Part shown: one piece after another, positions 57,397-64,000 of the stretch
Position numbering within the stretch: the stretch's first letter is position 1
How the letters are laid out: each line of letters begins with the position of its first letter
Source: Comamonas antarctica
GTDB lineage: Bacteria; Pseudomonadota; Gammaproteobacteria; Burkholderiales; Burkholderiaceae_C
DNA length: 64,000 nucleotides
NCBI RefSeq assembly: GCF_013363755.1
Contig: NZ_CP054840.1
Location: 572,001 to 636,000, forward strand
Direction: 5' to 3'
Notes under the pieces: model-generated
Told to the model about the DNA's origin: nothing
Database searches by the model: none
What the model saw: the letters and a program-made list of their open reading frames with translations, nothing else
Position numbers and translations under genes: made by a program

Positions 57397-57638
57397 GCGT
57401 TGGAGGACGGCGCTTCAATGTGGGGCGATTCAAGGGGCCGACTAGCCTCCAATCGATGAACACTTCGAGCCATCATGTGTCTATATTGAGGACTCCAAAC
57501 ATTGACACATTATTTCGGCTAAGTTGTTATTTTTCTTAGCTTCTAATGTGTTCATATTTCATAAAATATGCCAATGGTATGCAACGTCTGATACCGCGCC
57601 ACCGCGTCATGCCCGGCATGCCCGGCATGCCGCCCAGG
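57397..57638. other. AT-rich right end of the island with several dyads
   Basis: No gene is present. A GGGGCGATTCA at about 57423-57433 is a scrap of an IS3 terminal repeat. From about 57440 to 57590 the DNA is clearly AT-richer than either neighbour. It holds three inverted repeats: ATGTGTC/GACACAT (57475-57481 and 57504-57510), GCTAAG/CTTAGC (57518-57523 and 57535-57540) and CATATTT/AAATATG (57553-57559 and 57564-57570). This suits the short AT-rich 3' end of a GInt with recombinase-binding sites. GC-rich chromosomal DNA resumes near 57590. Confidence 0.55.
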
Positions 57639-57671
57639 AACCCCGCAGGACCCGATCCGCGGGGTTTTTTT
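57639..57671 (+). terminator. Rho-independent terminator at the right chromosomal flank
   Basis: AACCCCGC (57639-57646) pairs with GCGGGGTT (57659-57666) over a 12-base loop, followed by a T-run to 57671. No gene on the plus strand ends near it within the island. It therefore may be the terminator of ychF, separated from it by the insertion. Confidence 0.85.
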
Positions 57672-57715
57672 ATAGATGAACGGTTTTTTCTTACTAAAAC
57701 AAACGGGAGACTTGC

Positions 57716-58423
57716 ATGAAGCTGTTGCTGACCAGCACGCCGCGCTCGGGAAACACCTGGTTGCGGCTGATGCTCGCAAACCTCTATCAACTCGAGCAGC
57801 ACGCGGTGCACACGCCCGATGCGCTGGACTGGAAGCAGCTGCCCGACCGCTGCATCGTGCAGTTGCACTGGGACCGCACGCCGCAATTCCTGGCCACGCT
57901 GGCCGAGTCCGGGTTCGATGCGCTGACGATCGCGCGCCATCCACTCGATGTGCTTTTGTCCATCCACCAGTTTTCCACGCATGAACCGGACACCGGGAGC
58001 TGGCTGTCCGGCCGGGAAGGCAATGAGGACACCATCAAAGGCAAGGCCGTGGATAGCCCGGAATTCCATGCCTATGCCACCGGCCCGCGTGCGGCCACGC
58101 TGCTGTCGGTCACGCCGCAGTGGTGGAACCAGTCCGGCGGCTTGCAGGTGCGCTATGAGGAGCTGGTGCGCGATCCCGCCACGGCGCTCGCAGCCGTGAC
58201 GGAGCGCCATGGCCCGCCGTTGAAGCCGTTCGAAGAGGTGCTGCCGGAGCTGACCCTGGAAAAGCTGCGGCCGACCTCGTCGAACAACCATTTCTGGAAA
58301 GGCGCGCCCGGCCACTGGCAAAAGCTGATGCCGCAGGAGCTGGCGCAGGCCATTGGACAGGCGCATGCGCCGGTCTTCGAGGCGCTGGGCTATGGCTGGA
58401 CGCCGGAGGCAGGAACGCGCTGA
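57716..58423 (+). CDS. Sulfotransferase-family protein
   Basis: This 235-residue protein has the PAPS-binding loop TSTPRSGNTWLRLML (residues 6-20) and the 3'-phosphate motif ARHPLDVLLSIHQF. A PAPS-type C-terminal strand follows (VRYEELVRDPATAL). It would transfer sulfate from PAPS to an unknown acceptor. It is GC-rich and belongs to the chromosome right of the island. The substrate cannot be told. Confidence 0.82.
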   Translation: MKLLLTSTPRSGNTWLRLMLANLYQLEQHAVHTPDALDWKQLPDRCIVQLHWDRTPQFLATLAESGFDALTIARHPLDVLLSIHQFSTHEPDTGSWLSGREGNEDTIKGKAVDSPEFHAYATGPRAATLLSVTPQWWNQSGGLQVRYEELVRDPATALAAVTERHGPPLKPFEEVLPELTLEKLRPTSSNNHFWKGAPGHWQKLMPQELAQAIGQAHAPVFEALGYGWTPEAGTR

Positions 58424-58444
58424 AGCGCGGGCGCGCCCCGGCGC

Positions 58445-59359
58445 TCATTGCGCCGGCGCGGCGTGTCGGTGCAGTTCGCGCCAATGCATGGCAATCGCTT
58501 CGCGCGTGGCGACCCAGATCGCTGCGGTCTCCTCCTGCCGGCGGCCGATGTGGGCCAGGATCTGATCGAGCGCGCCGATGCGCGCGGGACGCCCCAGGAT
58601 GCGCGTGTGCAGGCCGATGGTCAGCAGGCGCGGCGCGTGCCGGGCTTCCTCGAGCAGGCAGTCCACGGCCGCGGCGGTGTAGCGCGCGAAGTCCTCGGCA
58701 TGCACGAAACCGCCCTGCTGGTAGAAGCGCATGTCGTTGGTGTCGAACGCATACGGCAGCACCACATAGGGCGCGCCCGCGGGCGTCGCCTCCAGGCGCG
58801 GCACCTCGCCGCCGTAGTCGTTGCTGTCATAGGCAAAACCGAGCTCCTGCAGCAGCGTGCGCGTGTGCGCCGAGGCCGAGGACTTGCAGTGCCAGCCTGC
58901 GGGCGCGCGGCCCCAGTGCGCGCGGATGGCCGCGCAGGTGCGGGCGATGTCGGCGCGCTCCTCTGGGGCGCTGAAATGCGCGGGCGACTCCCAGCGCCAG
59001 CCATGGCCGCACAGCTCCGAGTGGTGCGCGAGCGCATCGCGCGCGACCCAGGGCGTCATGCCCAGCGCGCGGCCGCAGACATTGAGCGTGAGCGGCAGGC
59101 CGGCATCGATGAAGCGCCGGGCGATGCGCGGGTAGCCGGCGCGCGCGCCGTACTCGAAATGCGTCTCCATGCAGAAGTCGGGCACGCCGTGCAGCGCGTT
59201 GACCACTTCGTGCACGCCTTCGTTGCCGGCATCACCCGCGCTCAGGTGGTGTTCGGCGCCTTCCTCGATATTGAGCACGAAGGAGATGGCCAGGCCGCGG
59301 CCTTCGGGCCAGCGCAAGGGCGAGCGGGAGATCTGCGGATTGAATAGGCGATGGCTCAT
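58445..59359 (-). CDS. Polysaccharide deacetylase-family protein (PuuE/allantoinase-like)
   Basis: This 304-residue NodB-fold protein resembles the PuuE group: VLNIEEGAEHHLSAGDAGNE, THFEYGARAGYPRIARRFID, the metal-site region ELCGHGWRWESPAHFS and LTIGLHTRILGRPARIGALD. Members hydrolyse allantoin or related amides. Neighbouring FAH-fold and amidase genes suggest a ureide or amide catabolic set. It is divergent from the 59406 gene. Confidence 0.82.
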   Translation of the reverse strand: MSHRLFNPQISRSPLRWPEGRGLAISFVLNIEEGAEHHLSAGDAGNEGVHEVVNALHGVPDFCMETHFEYGARAGYPRIARRFIDAGLPLTLNVCGRALGMTPWVARDALAHHSELCGHGWRWESPAHFSAPEERADIARTCAAIRAHWGRAPAGWHCKSSASAHTRTLLQELGFAYDSNDYGGEVPRLEATPAGAPYVVLPYAFDTNDMRFYQQGGFVHAEDFARYTAAAVDCLLEEARHAPRLLTIGLHTRILGRPARIGALDQILAHIGRRQEETAAIWVATREAIAMHWRELHRHAAPAQ

Positions 59360-59405
59360 GGCTGGAGGTGTTGGGTTGGCATGCAATCTGCAAGCAGGGT
59401 CAGGC

Positions 59406-60197
59406 ATGACAACCTGGAGTGATGAAATGGATGAAGCAGTGAACGCCGTGGCCGCAGCCTTGCAGCAGGCACACCGCAGCGGGGTGGCCGCCGATGCGTT
59501 GCAGCCCGGGGCCGCCGCGCTGCAGACGCTGGCGCAGGCCGGCGCCGTGCATTGGGCGCTGGGCCGGGCATTGGACTGGTGGGCCACGCCGGTGCCGCTC
59601 CGCTGGAAGGCGGGCGCGCCGGACGCGGGGTCGCCCGTGACCTGCGCGCCCTTGCCGGACCGCGGCATCTGGGACAGCCCCGCCGATGCGCGCGCCTGGC
59701 CCATGCAGATGCGCGGCGTGGAGGCGGAAATCGCGCTGCGGCTGGGGCAGCCGGTCACCGCCGCGCAGGTGGCGCGGCTGACGCCGGAGTCGGTGCATGG
59801 TCTGGTCGATGCCATGGCGGTGTCCATCGAGCTGGTCGACAGCCGCTGGCAGCAGGCGATGGACGCGCCGGACCTGCTCAGGCTGGCCGACCTGCAGTCG
59901 CACAGCGCGCTGGTGCTGGGCGCCTGGCAACCCTACCGCCGGCTGGACTGGCAGGCCCAGGCCTGCACGGCGCGCTGCGGCGCTGCGCCCGCGGTGCAGC
60001 GCCAGGGCAGCCATTCGCTGGGCGACCCGGCGGCCGTGCTGCTGCCCTGGCTGCGCCAGGCCACGGCGCAGGTGGCGGCGATCCCCGCCGGCACCGTGGT
60101 CACCACCGGCACCTGGGTCGGCCTGCTGCAGGCCCGGCCCGGCGATCTGGTGCAGGTGGCGTTTGCCGGCATCGGACAGGCCAGCGTGCAGCTGTAG
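59406..60197 (+). CDS. 2-keto-4-pentenoate hydratase / fumarylacetoacetate hydrolase-fold protein
   Basis: This 263-residue protein has the hydratase layout: MRGVEAEIALRLGQPV (acidic metal ligands), VSIELVDSRWQQAMDAP, LLRLADLQSHSALVLGAW and the end TVVTTGTWVGLLQARPGDLV. The family hydrates 2-keto-4-pentenoate-type acids or cleaves C-C bonds of acylpyruvates. I chose the ATG at 59406 because the upstream part of the open frame overlaps the divergent gene. It is convergent with the amidase. Confidence 0.8.
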   Translation: MTTWSDEMDEAVNAVAAALQQAHRSGVAADALQPGAAALQTLAQAGAVHWALGRALDWWATPVPLRWKAGAPDAGSPVTCAPLPDRGIWDSPADARAWPMQMRGVEAEIALRLGQPVTAAQVARLTPESVHGLVDAMAVSIELVDSRWQQAMDAPDLLRLADLQSHSALVLGAWQPYRRLDWQAQACTARCGAAPAVQRQGSHSLGDPAAVLLPWLRQATAQVAAIPAGTVVTTGTWVGLLQARPGDLVQVAFAGIGQASVQL

Positions 60198-60229
60198 CGC
60201 CAGGCCCCCGCGCGGCAGGGGCCTGGCGC

Positions 60230-61651
60230 CTAGAGCGGCGGCCATGCGGGCGCGCCGCCGGGGCGCGGCTGCAACTGCTGCGCGAGCTGCAGCAGCAGCG
60301 GCTCGGCGCCGGGCCGGGCCACCAGCTGCAGGCCGATCGGCAGGCCGTTGGCGTCGAAGCCAACGGGCACCGAGATCGCCGGCAGGCCCGCGGCATTGAC
60401 CCAGCCGGTGAACACCGCATGGCCGCGCGGGCCGACAGCCCGGCCGTCGATCTCGGCGGGATAGGCTTCGCGCGCCGGCCAGGGCTGGGCCGCCGTGCAG
60501 GGCATGGCGACGACGTCCCACTGCATGAACATCTGCGCGCAGTCGCGGCGCAGCTGCGCCGTGGTGTCGAGCAGTTGCCAGAGCTCGGCGGCGCCGCGCT
60601 CCATCCCCTGGCGCGCCATGGCGCGGTATTTTTCCGAGGCCTGCGCGCCCCATTCGGGATGCGCGCCGAACATCTGCGCCAGGCCCATCTGCGCCACCCG
60701 GGGCCAACCCTGGTTGAGCGCCTGCAGGTCGAGCGGCAGGGCGCCGTGCTCCAGCCGGTGGCCGTGTTCGGCGCAGCCCTGGCGCACGGCCCGGGCACAG
60801 GCGGCGGCGATGCCGGGGTCGACCGGCGCGGCGTCGAGCGTCGCGGCGTAGAGCATGCGCAGCGGCGCATGCGCGCCATCCGCGCGCGCGCGCAGCGCCT
60901 GCGCGGCCCAGGAGGAGGTATCGCCGATGTCGGGGCCTTCGACCACGGCCAGCAGCAGGCGCAGGTCGGACACGGTGCGCGCCATCAGTCCCACGACCTC
61001 GTAGTCGAGCAGCAGCGTCGGCAGGCCGTGGGTGCGCGCAATCGTGCCCAGCGTCGGCTTGAGGCCCAGCACGCCGCAATGCGCGGCCGGCCGGCGGATC
61101 GAGCCGCCGCCGTCGGTGCCCAGTGCCAGCGGCGTGCAGCCCGCGGCCAGGCTCGCGGCCGCGCCGCCGCTGGAGCCGCCGGGCGTGAGCGCCGGATTCC
61201 AGGGGTTGCGCGTGACGCCGAACAGCGGGTTGTCGGTATAGCCCTCGAGCGTGAATTCGGGCACGTTGGTCTTGCCGACGATGATCGCCCCCGCGGCGCG
61301 CAGCCGCGTGACGGCCAGTTCCTCGTGCCCCGGCTGGTACTGCCGCAGCGCGCGCGTGCCCCAGGTGGTCGGCAGGTCGCGGGTCAGCAGGTTGTCCTTG
61401 ATGGAGACCGGCACGCCGTCGAGCGGCGACAGCGGCCGGCCCGCGGCATGGCGCTGCGTGCTGGCCCGGGCCTCGTCGCGCGCCGCGGCGGTGCGCAGCG
61501 CGACGAAGGCATTGAGCTGCGGCTGGACTTCGGCGATGCGCTGCAGGCAGCTGTCGAGCGCCTGCAGCGGCGTCGCCGTGCCGTTGGCGAAGGCCTGCTG
61601 CAGCGCCGCGGCGCTGGCCTGCCACAGGGGAGTCCGTGGCGCCGCGCTCAC
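60230..61651 (-). CDS. Amidase-signature-family amidase
   Basis: This 473-residue enzyme has the Ser-cisSer-Lys set: K85 (VPVSIKDNLL), S160/S161 in TPGGSSGGAAAS and S184 in GTDGGGSIRRPA. It hydrolyses an unknown amide. The GTG start at 61651 overlaps the dctM stop (GTGA), so it is translated with the TRAP genes. This suggests that the transporter imports its substrate or product. Confidence 0.9.
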   Translation of the reverse strand: MSAAPRTPLWQASAAALQQAFANGTATPLQALDSCLQRIAEVQPQLNAFVALRTAAARDEARASTQRHAAGRPLSPLDGVPVSIKDNLLTRDLPTTWGTRALRQYQPGHEELAVTRLRAAGAIIVGKTNVPEFTLEGYTDNPLFGVTRNPWNPALTPGGSSGGAAASLAAGCTPLALGTDGGGSIRRPAAHCGVLGLKPTLGTIARTHGLPTLLLDYEVVGLMARTVSDLRLLLAVVEGPDIGDTSSWAAQALRARADGAHAPLRMLYAATLDAAPVDPGIAAACARAVRQGCAEHGHRLEHGALPLDLQALNQGWPRVAQMGLAQMFGAHPEWGAQASEKYRAMARQGMERGAAELWQLLDTTAQLRRDCAQMFMQWDVVAMPCTAAQPWPAREAYPAEIDGRAVGPRGHAVFTGWVNAAGLPAISVPVGFDANGLPIGLQLVARPGAEPLLLQLAQQLQPRPGGAPAWPPL

Positions 61652-62940
61652 CGCAACTGCTCCGGCAGCCAGGTCACGATGGCCGGGAAAAGGATCAGCA
61701 GCAGCGTGAAGCACAGCAGGATCAGCACGTAGGGCACGGCGCCGGTGATCGCATCGCGGATCGAGCCGCGGTCCGGACGGATGCCATGCACCACGAACAG
61801 GTTCATGCCCACCGGCGGCGTGATCAGGCCCAGCTCGCACATCAGCACGATGAAGATGCCGAACCAGACCGGGTCCACGCCCATCGCGCTGACGATGGGG
61901 AAGGTGATCGGCACCGTCGCCACCATCATGCTCATCACGTCCATGAACATGCCCAGCAGCAGGTAGAAGATCACCAGGATCAGCAGCATGGCCGTGGTGG
62001 ACAGCCCGAACGAGGTGACCCACTGCGTCATGGCCTCGGCCACGCCGGTCAGGCCGATGGCCAGGTTCAGGATGAAGGCCGCGGTCATCACCAGCAGGAT
62101 CATGCCGCTGGTGCGCGCGGTCTGGATGAAGCAGTTCTCCAGCAGGCGCCACGACAGCTTGCCGCTGCGCCAGGTGAAGAACAGCGCACACATCAGGCCC
62201 AGCGCCGCCGACTCGGTGGTGGTCGCCACGCCCGAGTAGAGGCTGCCCATGACCACGAAGAACACCACGCCCGGCGCGATCAGGTCCTTGAGCAGGTGCA
62301 GGCGCTGGCGCAGCGGCACCTTGTCCTCCGTGCGGTGGTTGCCGGTCAGCAGCGCGTGCGCGGCGATCCACAGCATGAAGATGCCGGTCAGCAGCAGGCC
62401 GGGCAGCAGGCCGGCGATGAACAGCTGGCCGATCGAGGTATCGGTCAGCGAGCCGTAGACGATCATGTTCACCGAGGGAGGGATCAGGATGCCCAGCGTG
62501 CCGCCGGCGGCGATCGAGCCCAGCGACATGCTCATCGGATAGCCGCGCTTGTACAGCGAGGGCAGGGCCACGGTGCCCACCGTCGCTGCGGTCGCCACCG
62601 AGGAACCCGAGGTCGCGGCAAACAGCGCGCTGCAGCCGATGTTGGTGTGCAGCAGGCCGCCGGGCAGCCGGCCCAGCCAGGCGGCCAGCGCGCCGAACAT
62701 CCGGTCGGCGATGCCCGAGCGCAGCAGCAGCTCGCCCATCAGCACGAACAGCGGAATCGAGGTCAGCAGGTTGTCGTTGTGCACGCCCCAGACCACGGGC
62801 GCTATCGAGTTCATGAACGGCAGGCCATAGGCGGCGATGCCGCCGACGATGCCGACCACGGCCATCGACACCGCGATCGGCAGGCCGACCAGCATCATCG
62901 CCAGCATGCCGGCGAAACCAAACAGGACGGCGGCAATCAT
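61648..62940 (-). CDS. dctM: TRAP transporter large permease DctM
   Basis: This 430-residue membrane protein has about 12 hydrophobic segments, with DctM features such as AATSGSSVATAATVGTVALP and GGTLGILIPPSVNMIVYG. Toward the C-terminus it has LITPPVGMNLFVVHGI. It forms the Na+-driven carrier with DctQ. Its ATG overlaps the dctQ stop by ATGA. The transported acid is unknown. Confidence 0.93.
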   Translation of the reverse strand: MIAAVLFGFAGMLAMMLVGLPIAVSMAVVGIVGGIAAYGLPFMNSIAPVVWGVHNDNLLTSIPLFVLMGELLLRSGIADRMFGALAAWLGRLPGGLLHTNIGCSALFAATSGSSVATAATVGTVALPSLYKRGYPMSMSLGSIAAGGTLGILIPPSVNMIVYGSLTDTSIGQLFIAGLLPGLLLTGIFMLWIAAHALLTGNHRTEDKVPLRQRLHLLKDLIAPGVVFFVVMGSLYSGVATTTESAALGLMCALFFTWRSGKLSWRLLENCFIQTARTSGMILLVMTAAFILNLAIGLTGVAEAMTQWVTSFGLSTTAMLLILVIFYLLLGMFMDVMSMMVATVPITFPIVSAMGVDPVWFGIFIVLMCELGLITPPVGMNLFVVHGIRPDRGSIRDAITGAVPYVLILLCFTLLLILFPAIVTWLPEQLR

Positions 62941-63617
62941 GCGGAAACTCCTTTGGCGGACAGCGGTGTTGCGGAGGAGGCGGCGTCGGCCGTGGCGACG
63001 CCCGGCGTGGCGACGCCCGGCGTGACGACGCCCGGCGTGGCGACGCCCGGCCCTTCGCCGCTGCGGGCGCGCAGGTCCTCGAGTTCATCCTGCACCTCGT
63101 CCTGCGCGGAGCGCGGCGCGAGCATCGCGTCGATGCGCTGCCAGTCGCGGCGCCAGAGCCAGCGCAGCGCGTTCAGCGCCTGCCAGCTGGCCAGCACGGC
63201 AAAGATCGCCAGCGCCAGCAGCCACAGCGCCTGCGGATAGGCCAGCGGCGTGGCCCAGGGTGTCTGGGACACGCTCTGGTACTCGCGCGAGTCCTGCAGC
63301 GTGAAGCCGGCCAGCACCGCCAGCAGGACGGAAAAGCCCATCAGGCACACCGCCGAGATGCAGTTCAGTACCGATTGCACGCGCCTGGGAAACCGCACCA
63401 GCAGCACGTCCACGCGCACATGGCTGCGGCCGATCAGCGCCACGGTGAAAGCCAGCGTGGCGCCGATGGCCAGCGCATAGCCGCCGAGCTCGTCCGCGCC
63501 CTGCAGCGAGACGTTGAAAAGCTTGCGCAGCACGGTTTCGAGAGCCACCACCACGGAAAGTCCGAGGAAGATCAATCCGAAAATGATGCTCAGGCAGCGT
63601 TCCATGGTGATTTTCAT
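62937..63617 (-). CDS. dctQ: TRAP transporter small permease DctQ
   Basis: This 226-residue protein has four membrane segments, with the DctQ core SLQGADELGGYALAIGATLA and IGRSHVRVDVLLVRFP. The C-terminus has an extra tail with a repeated ATPGV unit (about residues 190-210) encoded by a 15-bp tandem DNA repeat. It is located between dctP and dctM. Confidence 0.9.
   Translation of the reverse strand: MKITMERCLSIIFGLIFLGLSVVVALETVLRKLFNVSLQGADELGGYALAIGATLAFTVALIGRSHVRVDVLLVRFPRRVQSVLNCISAVCLMGFSVLLAVLAGFTLQDSREYQSVSQTPWATPLAYPQALWLLALAIFAVLASWQALNALRWLWRRDWQRIDAMLAPRSAQDEVQDELEDLRARSGEGPGVATPGVVTPGVATPGVATADAASSATPLSAKGVSA
62991..63050. repeat. Four 15-bp tandem repeats in the dctQ tail
   Basis: The unit CGTGGCGACGCCCGG occurs four times in tandem (62991-63050), the third with one change (CGTGACGACG). 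It encodes GVATP-type pentapeptides. Unit-number change would keep the frame. Confidence 0.93.
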
Positions 63618-63671
63618 GGGGTGACCTCGATGGAAGGGATGATGGGGGCGGCCCGCGCCGCCCCGCAGGGT

Positions 63672-64000
63672 TTACTGGATGCCGAGCACCTTGCCGGCCG
63701 TGGCCTTCCAGTCGGCGGAGCAGCTCTTGTTCGCCTTGTCGCAGATCTCGGCCCAGGTCGGCACGGAGATGCGCGCGACGGCGTCGGTGAGGGTCTTCTT
63801 GTCGGCTTCCTTGAGCGGCGAATCGACCAGCTTGTAGGGCTTGTTCAGCTTGCACGACGGCTTGCCGGTGTTGCAGTCCATCGCGTCGATGGTCAGCTCC
63901 TGCGAGTAGGCCCAGATGTCATCCGTCAGCTTGGTGAACGCCGCCTGCAGCTTGGCCTGTTCCTCGGGCTTGAGCTTGTTCCAGGCCTTCATGCTGATGG
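63672..64000 (-). CDS. dctP: TRAP solute-binding protein DctP, C-terminal part (cut by window edge)
   Basis: The frame is open to the window edge. The visible 109 residues match the C-terminus of DctP-type periplasmic receptors (MKAWNKLKPEEQAKLQAAFT, ELTIDAMDCNTGKPSCKL, VPTWAEICDKANKSCSADWK). The Cys pairs are typical of a subgroup in Burkholderiales. It lies 54 bp upstream of dctQ. Confidence 0.9.
   Translation of the reverse strand, partial: ISMKAWNKLKPEEQAKLQAAFTKLTDDIWAYSQELTIDAMDCNTGKPSCKLNKPYKLVDSPLKEADKKTLTDAVARISVPTWAEICDKANKSCSADWKATAGKVLGIQ

Noticed and set aside
59552..61732. Plus-strand open frame of 726 codons and the plus-strand frame at 61636-63240
   Set aside because: Both are Ala/Arg/Gly- or Gln/His-rich shadows of the hydratase, amidase and TRAP genes, which have recognisable motifs and start signals on the real strands.

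Overview
The window looks like the chromosome of a betaproteobacterium, most likely a comamonad (Comamonas/Acidovorax/Delftia-like). It is interrupted by a mobile heavy-metal-resistance island of about 56.8 kb. Ordinary GC-rich chromosomal genes lie at the two ends. The left end is the 3' part of ychF (1-701). The right end (57716-64000) holds a sulfotransferase, a PuuE-like deacetylase, a fumarylacetoacetate-hydrolase-fold enzyme, an amidase and a dctP-dctQ-dctM TRAP transporter. The genus call is inference from gene style, not from a marker gene.

The island starts just after the ychF stop. It opens with a four-gene operon of three large tyrosine recombinases and one small coiled-coil protein (781-6522). 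This gene order, the cargo and a short AT-rich opposite end (about 57440-57590) match the published tripartite layout of GInt elements (ginABCD, cargo, AT-rich 3' end). A Rho-independent terminator sits just past the right end (57639-57671) and may be the original ychF terminator, now displaced by the insertion.

The cargo is a mosaic. In order it holds: an IS3 remnant; a broken nucleoside phosphorylase; a Tn21-type end with merR-merTPCA and a merD stub; arsR and MarR genes; an IS5 copy; cadA/cadR, where cadA carries a duplicated metal-binding domain; replication and relaxase remnants of a plasmid or ICE; a czcE-like gene; a two-component system; czcICBA copy 1 (+ strand); IS21 elements; an eptA-like phosphoethanolamine transferase; nested IS3 elements inside a broken SMC-like ATPase; an IS1182 copy; a hydrolase/LysR chimera; a DUF6328 protein; czcD; czcICBA copy 2 (- strand); more small secreted proteins; an orphan fliQ; and a full IS21 copy.

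Most intact cargo genes work on metals. MerTPC and MerA take up and reduce Hg(II). CadA exports Zn/Cd/Pb under CadR. The two CzcCBA pumps and CzcD export Co/Zn/Cd. A family of small periplasmic DUF4148-like and CzcE-like proteins shares a CusR/CopR-like dyad (TGACA-N4-TGTCA type) with the two-component operon, which suggests one metal-responsive regulon across the island. There are seven IS copies or large IS fragments besides remnants, and at least six genes are truncated by recombination junctions.
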